Made by a program: the position numbers and the translations under genes. Shown piece after piece: positions 61,486 through 64,000 of a stretch of 64,000 nucleotides of DNA. Origin of the DNA: Streptomyces pyxinicus. GTDB taxonomy: Bacteria > Actinomycetota > Actinomycetes > Streptomycetales > Streptomycetaceae. Under the pieces are notes generated by a model. That model saw only the letters and a list, made by a program, of their open reading frames with translations, ran no database searches and had not been told where the DNA came from. How positions within the stretch are numbered: the stretch's first letter is position 1; every line of letters begins with the position of its first letter. Location: assembly GCF_024753135.1 (NCBI RefSeq), contig NZ_JANUGP010000021.1, forward strand, positions 1 through 64,000. The letters are read 5' to 3'.

Positions 61486-61518
61486 GGCTGGCACAGGGCC
61501 TGGGCCCGCCGTGAAGCG

Positions 61519-62010
61519 TCAGCGGCCGGCCATCGGCGCGCCCGCGCCCTGCCGTACCGGGTCGGCCGGCGTGCCGTGGAGGCGGAGGTGGGCCACCACC
61601 TTCTTGCCCGTCGCCGAGACCACGGTATTCAGTTGCGCGCACAGGCGGGACACCAGGTGGAGGCCGTGTCCGCCGATCCGCCCGGCGTCGTGGGCCCGCG
61701 GCTCGGGCGGGTCGGGGGAGCTGTCGCTGACGCTGATCCGCAGCAGCGCGGCGTCCGGGACGACCTCCAGCAGGAGTGCGCCGGGGCCGGGGGCGTGGCG
61801 GTAGGCGTTGGCGACGAGTTCACTCACCACGATCTGGGCGTCCTGGCTCGTCGGGTGTGACGGCGGATGCCCGGCCCGGGCGAGCAGGGCCCGTACAGCC
61901 TGGCGGGCTTCGGTGACCGGCGTGTGTTCCGCGTCCCAGACGGTGCTGTGGCGCAGGGGCACCGCCGGTTCTCGTTCATCCGGTGCCTGGTCTCTGAGCG
62001 GGATGACCAT
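61519..62010 (-). CDS. RsbW-like HATPase anti-sigma factor / serine kinase
   Basis: A 163-aa single-domain protein on the minus strand. I chose ATG at 62010, which has AGGA eight bases upstream, over a longer start at 62049. The N-box V-S-E-L-V-A-N-A-Y-R-H-A and the G-box G-G-H-G-L-H-L-V are clear. Such proteins bind a sigma factor or phosphorylate STAS antagonists. Its neighbours are STAS genes on both sides. Confidence 0.85.
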   Translation of the reverse strand: MVIPLRDQAPDEREPAVPLRHSTVWDAEHTPVTEARQAVRALLARAGHPPSHPTSQDAQIVVSELVANAYRHAPGPGALLLEVVPDAALLRISVSDSSPDPPEPRAHDAGRIGGHGLHLVSRLCAQLNTVVSATGKKVVAHLRLHGTPADPVRQGAGAPMAGR

Positions 62011-62352
62011 AGAACTGTTCCTGAGGGTCGTTCCGTGTCTACGGGGCACATGATCTTCGGGTCAGATGATGTGATTGCTGAGGAGTCCCGCCTACCCACT
62101 CACGGCGCTCTCATGGGGCGCCGCCGCCGCCGACTGCCGGCCGATGACCCGCTCAGCGCGTATGACGTGCGCTTTTCGTCGCCATGGACGCGCGGACCAG
62201 GTCACCCTCGTACCGGGAGCAGCCATAAGTCGGCCGCCGCGGGGAACGCGATGATCCGGCCGGTCCGCGCCCGTGCCGCCCGGGCCCGTGCCCCGGAGCC
62301 CTGCCGCCATGGCTAGAGTGACGTGGGTGTGGAGCGAGAAGGAGGAGGGCCG
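62011..62352. other. Divergent 342-bp intergenic region
   Basis: This lies between the minus-strand HATPase gene and the plus-strand STAS gene and should hold promoters for both. A TAGAGT hexamer at 62314-62319 is a possible -10 box for the STAS gene, and a GGAGGAG ribosome site lies at 62341-62347. No gene or strong repeat is seen. Confidence 0.35.
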
Positions 62353-62751
62353 GTGCTCCAGCTCATCGACCGCGAGGACGCCCTGATCGTCGCCGCGCTC
62401 CCCGAGGACGTCGACCTGTTCACCAGCCCCGACGTCCGTGCCGCGGGCGAAGGTCTGCTGGACGGCGGCTGCCGCTTCCTCGTCCTGGACACCTCGACCG
62501 TCGCCCACATCGACTCCAGCGGCATCACGGTCCTGCTGGCCTTTTGGCAGCGCCTCGACGAGGCGGGCGGCGCGATGGTGCTGTCCGTGCCCGATCCGCA
62601 TCTGCGCTGGCGCCTGGACATCCTCGGCCTCGACTCCGTCATGGACGTCACCCAGACCCTCCCCGACGCCGTCACCCGGGCCCGAGGGCTCCGCGACGAC
62701 TCCCGCCGCCCTGAGCGCCACCCCTCGCACACGGGGACGGAGAGCGCCTGA
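62353..62751 (+). CDS. STAS-domain anti-sigma factor antagonist
   Basis: A 132-aa protein. I chose GTG 62353 because a strong AAGGAGGAG site lies just before it; GTG 62323 is an alternative without such a site. The STAS core is clear: a first strand pair (L-I-V-A-A-L-P-E-D-V-D), then D-T-S-T-V-A-H-I-D-S-S-G-I-T-V-L with the phosphorylatable Ser. It ends with a polar tail. It is another partner-switching antagonist. Confidence 0.85.
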   Translation: MLQLIDREDALIVAALPEDVDLFTSPDVRAAGEGLLDGGCRFLVLDTSTVAHIDSSGITVLLAFWQRLDEAGGAMVLSVPDPHLRWRLDILGLDSVMDVTQTLPDAVTRARGLRDDSRRPERHPSHTGTESA

Positions 62752-62967
62752 CGCCTCCCCCCGGCCGGGCGCCGGGGCACCCGGATCGGGGGTCACCCGA
62801 GGTCTGCCAGAATGACGGCCGGAGTGCGGGCGAGCCGCCTGAGGGAACGTCCGCCGGTGTCGGGCCGCGCTCCGGGGGCAGACAGGCAGGGGCACGCGGC
62901 GCACGTCGCGTGCGCGTTCGGCACGGCCGCGGCCACGGGCCGGCCCGCACGAGGGGACGGATGACGA

Positions 62968-64000
62968 GTGGAGCGTTCGGGCGAGACCGGTCACGAGCCA
63001 CGGCCGACGGAGCGTGACGCGGACGGGTCCACCGCGAACCCGCCCGCCGCCCGGTCCGCAGCGACCCTACGCACAGACCGACCCGCCACTGAGCGACCCG
63101 CCGCCGACCGACCCGCCGTCGACCCGTTCGCCGCCGACCCCGAGATCGGTGCCGACCTCGCGGCGGTGGACTGGGCGGCCACCCCCCTCGGTCCGCCCCG
63201 GCACTGGCCGCAGAGTCTGCGCACCGCCGTCAGCATCCTGCTCTCCTCCCGGTTCCCCATGTGGATGGCGTGGGGCGAGCAGCTGACCTTCTTCTGCAAC
63301 GCCGCCTACCGGCGCGACACCCTCGGCCGCAAGTACCCCTGGGCCCTGGGCAGGCCCGCGCAGGAGGTGTGGTCGGAGGTCTGGGACGACGCCGGCCCCC
63401 GTATCGAGACCGTGCTCACCACCGCGGAGGCCACCTGGGACGAGGGACTGCTGCTCCTCCTGGAGCGGTCCGGCTACAGCGAGGAGACGTACCACACCTT
63501 CTCCTACAGCCCGCTGCGGGACGACACCGGAGCTGTCGTCGGCATGCTGTGCGTGGTGAGCGAGGAGACCGAACGGGTGATCGGGGAGCGGCGCATGGCC
63601 ACGCTCCGCGACCTCGGCTCGGACCCGAGCGTGATCCGCACCGAGCAGGAGGTGCTGGCCTTCGCCGACCGGCAGCTCGACCGCAACCGCAGGGACCTGC
63701 CCTTCACCCTGACCTATCTCTTCGACGGCGACACCGCCCGGCTGGCCGGCGCGACCGTGATCCCCCGGGGGCACCCGGCGGCACCGGCCACGATCCCCGT
63801 CGGCGGCCCCCCGGCACCGTGGCCCGCCGGCACCCCGGCCGCCGGGGAGACGGCCCTCGTACCGCTCGCCGGCGACGCCTTCGCCGGTCTGCCCACGGGC
63901 GCCTGGTCCGAGCCGCCCGTCCAGGCACTCCTGGTCCCCCTCCTGCGACAGGGCGGCACGCCGTACGGCTTCCTCGTCGCGGGCCTCAACCGCTACCGCC
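62968..64000 (+). CDS. PAS-containing sensor (probable SpoIIE-type regulator), 3' end missing
   Basis: An open frame from GTG 62968 to the window edge, 344 codons seen. The first 60 residues are a low-complexity linker with repeated (D/E)-R-P-A units. Next comes D-W-A-A-T-P-L-G-P-P-x-x-W-P-Q-S-L-R-T-A-V, the opening typical of PAS domains in Streptomyces sensor phosphatases and kinases, with P-M-W-M-A-W-G and F-C-N-A-A-Y-R. A GAF-like region starts at about residue 200. Full-length relatives carry a SpoIIE phosphatase or a histidine kinase at the C-terminus; that part is beyond the window. Confidence 0.8.
   Translation, partial: MERSGETGHEPRPTERDADGSTANPPAARSAATLRTDRPATERPAADRPAVDPFAADPEIGADLAAVDWAATPLGPPRHWPQSLRTAVSILLSSRFPMWMAWGEQLTFFCNAAYRRDTLGRKYPWALGRPAQEVWSEVWDDAGPRIETVLTTAEATWDEGLLLLLERSGYSEETYHTFSYSPLRDDTGAVVGMLCVVSEETERVIGERRMATLRDLGSDPSVIRTEQEVLAFADRQLDRNRRDLPFTLTYLFDGDTARLAGATVIPRGHPAAPATIPVGGPPAPWPAGTPAAGETALVPLAGDAFAGLPTGAWSEPPVQALLVPLLRQGGTPYGFLVAGLNRYR

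Noticed and set aside
61474-61860. A 128-codon plus-strand gene
   Set aside because: It lies mostly opposite the HATPase gene and its translation has no motif beyond the short sigma-like start.

Overview
The window looks like chromosomal DNA of a Streptomyces-type actinomycete. It has very high GC, strong third-position G/C bias, many GTG starts, almost no TTA codons, and many actinobacterial families (MEDS sensors, SpoIIE-type phosphatases, STAS and HATPase anti-sigma partners, DUF5133, an MSMEG_6728-type protein). All calls come from reading the sequence and the translations; no database search was run.

Layout. (1) 1-6.6 kb is a general stress/housekeeping block: the last codons of a sigma factor, two overlapping MEDS sensor genes (STAS-like and HATPase outputs), a SRPBCC / FAD-oxidoreductase / SDR run, a DUF2945-like protein, an MSMEG_6728-like protein and a small lipoprotein. 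(2) 6.7-9.3 kb is a small terpenoid block: a small unknown protein overlaps a polyprenyl diphosphate synthase carrying two TTA codons, followed by an Lcp/MpaB-like haem oxygenase. (3) 9.3-10.3 kb has no confident gene. (4) 10.3-53.4 kb is a non-ribosomal peptide cluster: a P450 (TTA at codon 17), a stand-alone penicillin-binding-protein-type thioesterase, two giant NRPS genes (6189 and 6654 aa, 13 bp apart), MbtH, a GNAT acetyltransferase and an isochorismatase-like hydrolase, all on the + strand. (5) 53.5-64 kb holds an SDR paralogous to the one at 4.3 kb, a CYTH-CHAD protein, a secreted SGNH lipase, DUF5133, and a second dense group of partner-switching regulators.

The two NRPSs carry ten modules: A-T / C-A-T-E / C-A-T-E / C-A-T-E / C-A-T // C-A-T-E / C-A-T / C-A-T-E / C-A-T / C-A-T-E. 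Every carrier serine, every condensation HHxxxDG and every A-domain lysine that I checked is present. The last protein ends immediately after an epimerization domain and has no cis thioesterase. A beta-lactamase-fold protein with Ser74-x-x-Lys77, Tyr161 and His301 sits just upstream. This matches SurE-type trans-acting cyclases, which join a C-terminal D residue to a free N-terminal L residue. I therefore infer a head-to-tail cyclic decapeptide with chirality L-D-D-D-L-D-L-D-L-D. From hand-read binding-pocket codes it is roughly X-Ala-Val-Ala-X-(basic)-Thr-(basic)-Val-X, where X (positions 1, 5, 10) is one repeated hydrophobic or aromatic residue. Thr7 and the Val-type calls are the firmest. 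No transporter or pathway regulator is visible beside the NRPS genes.
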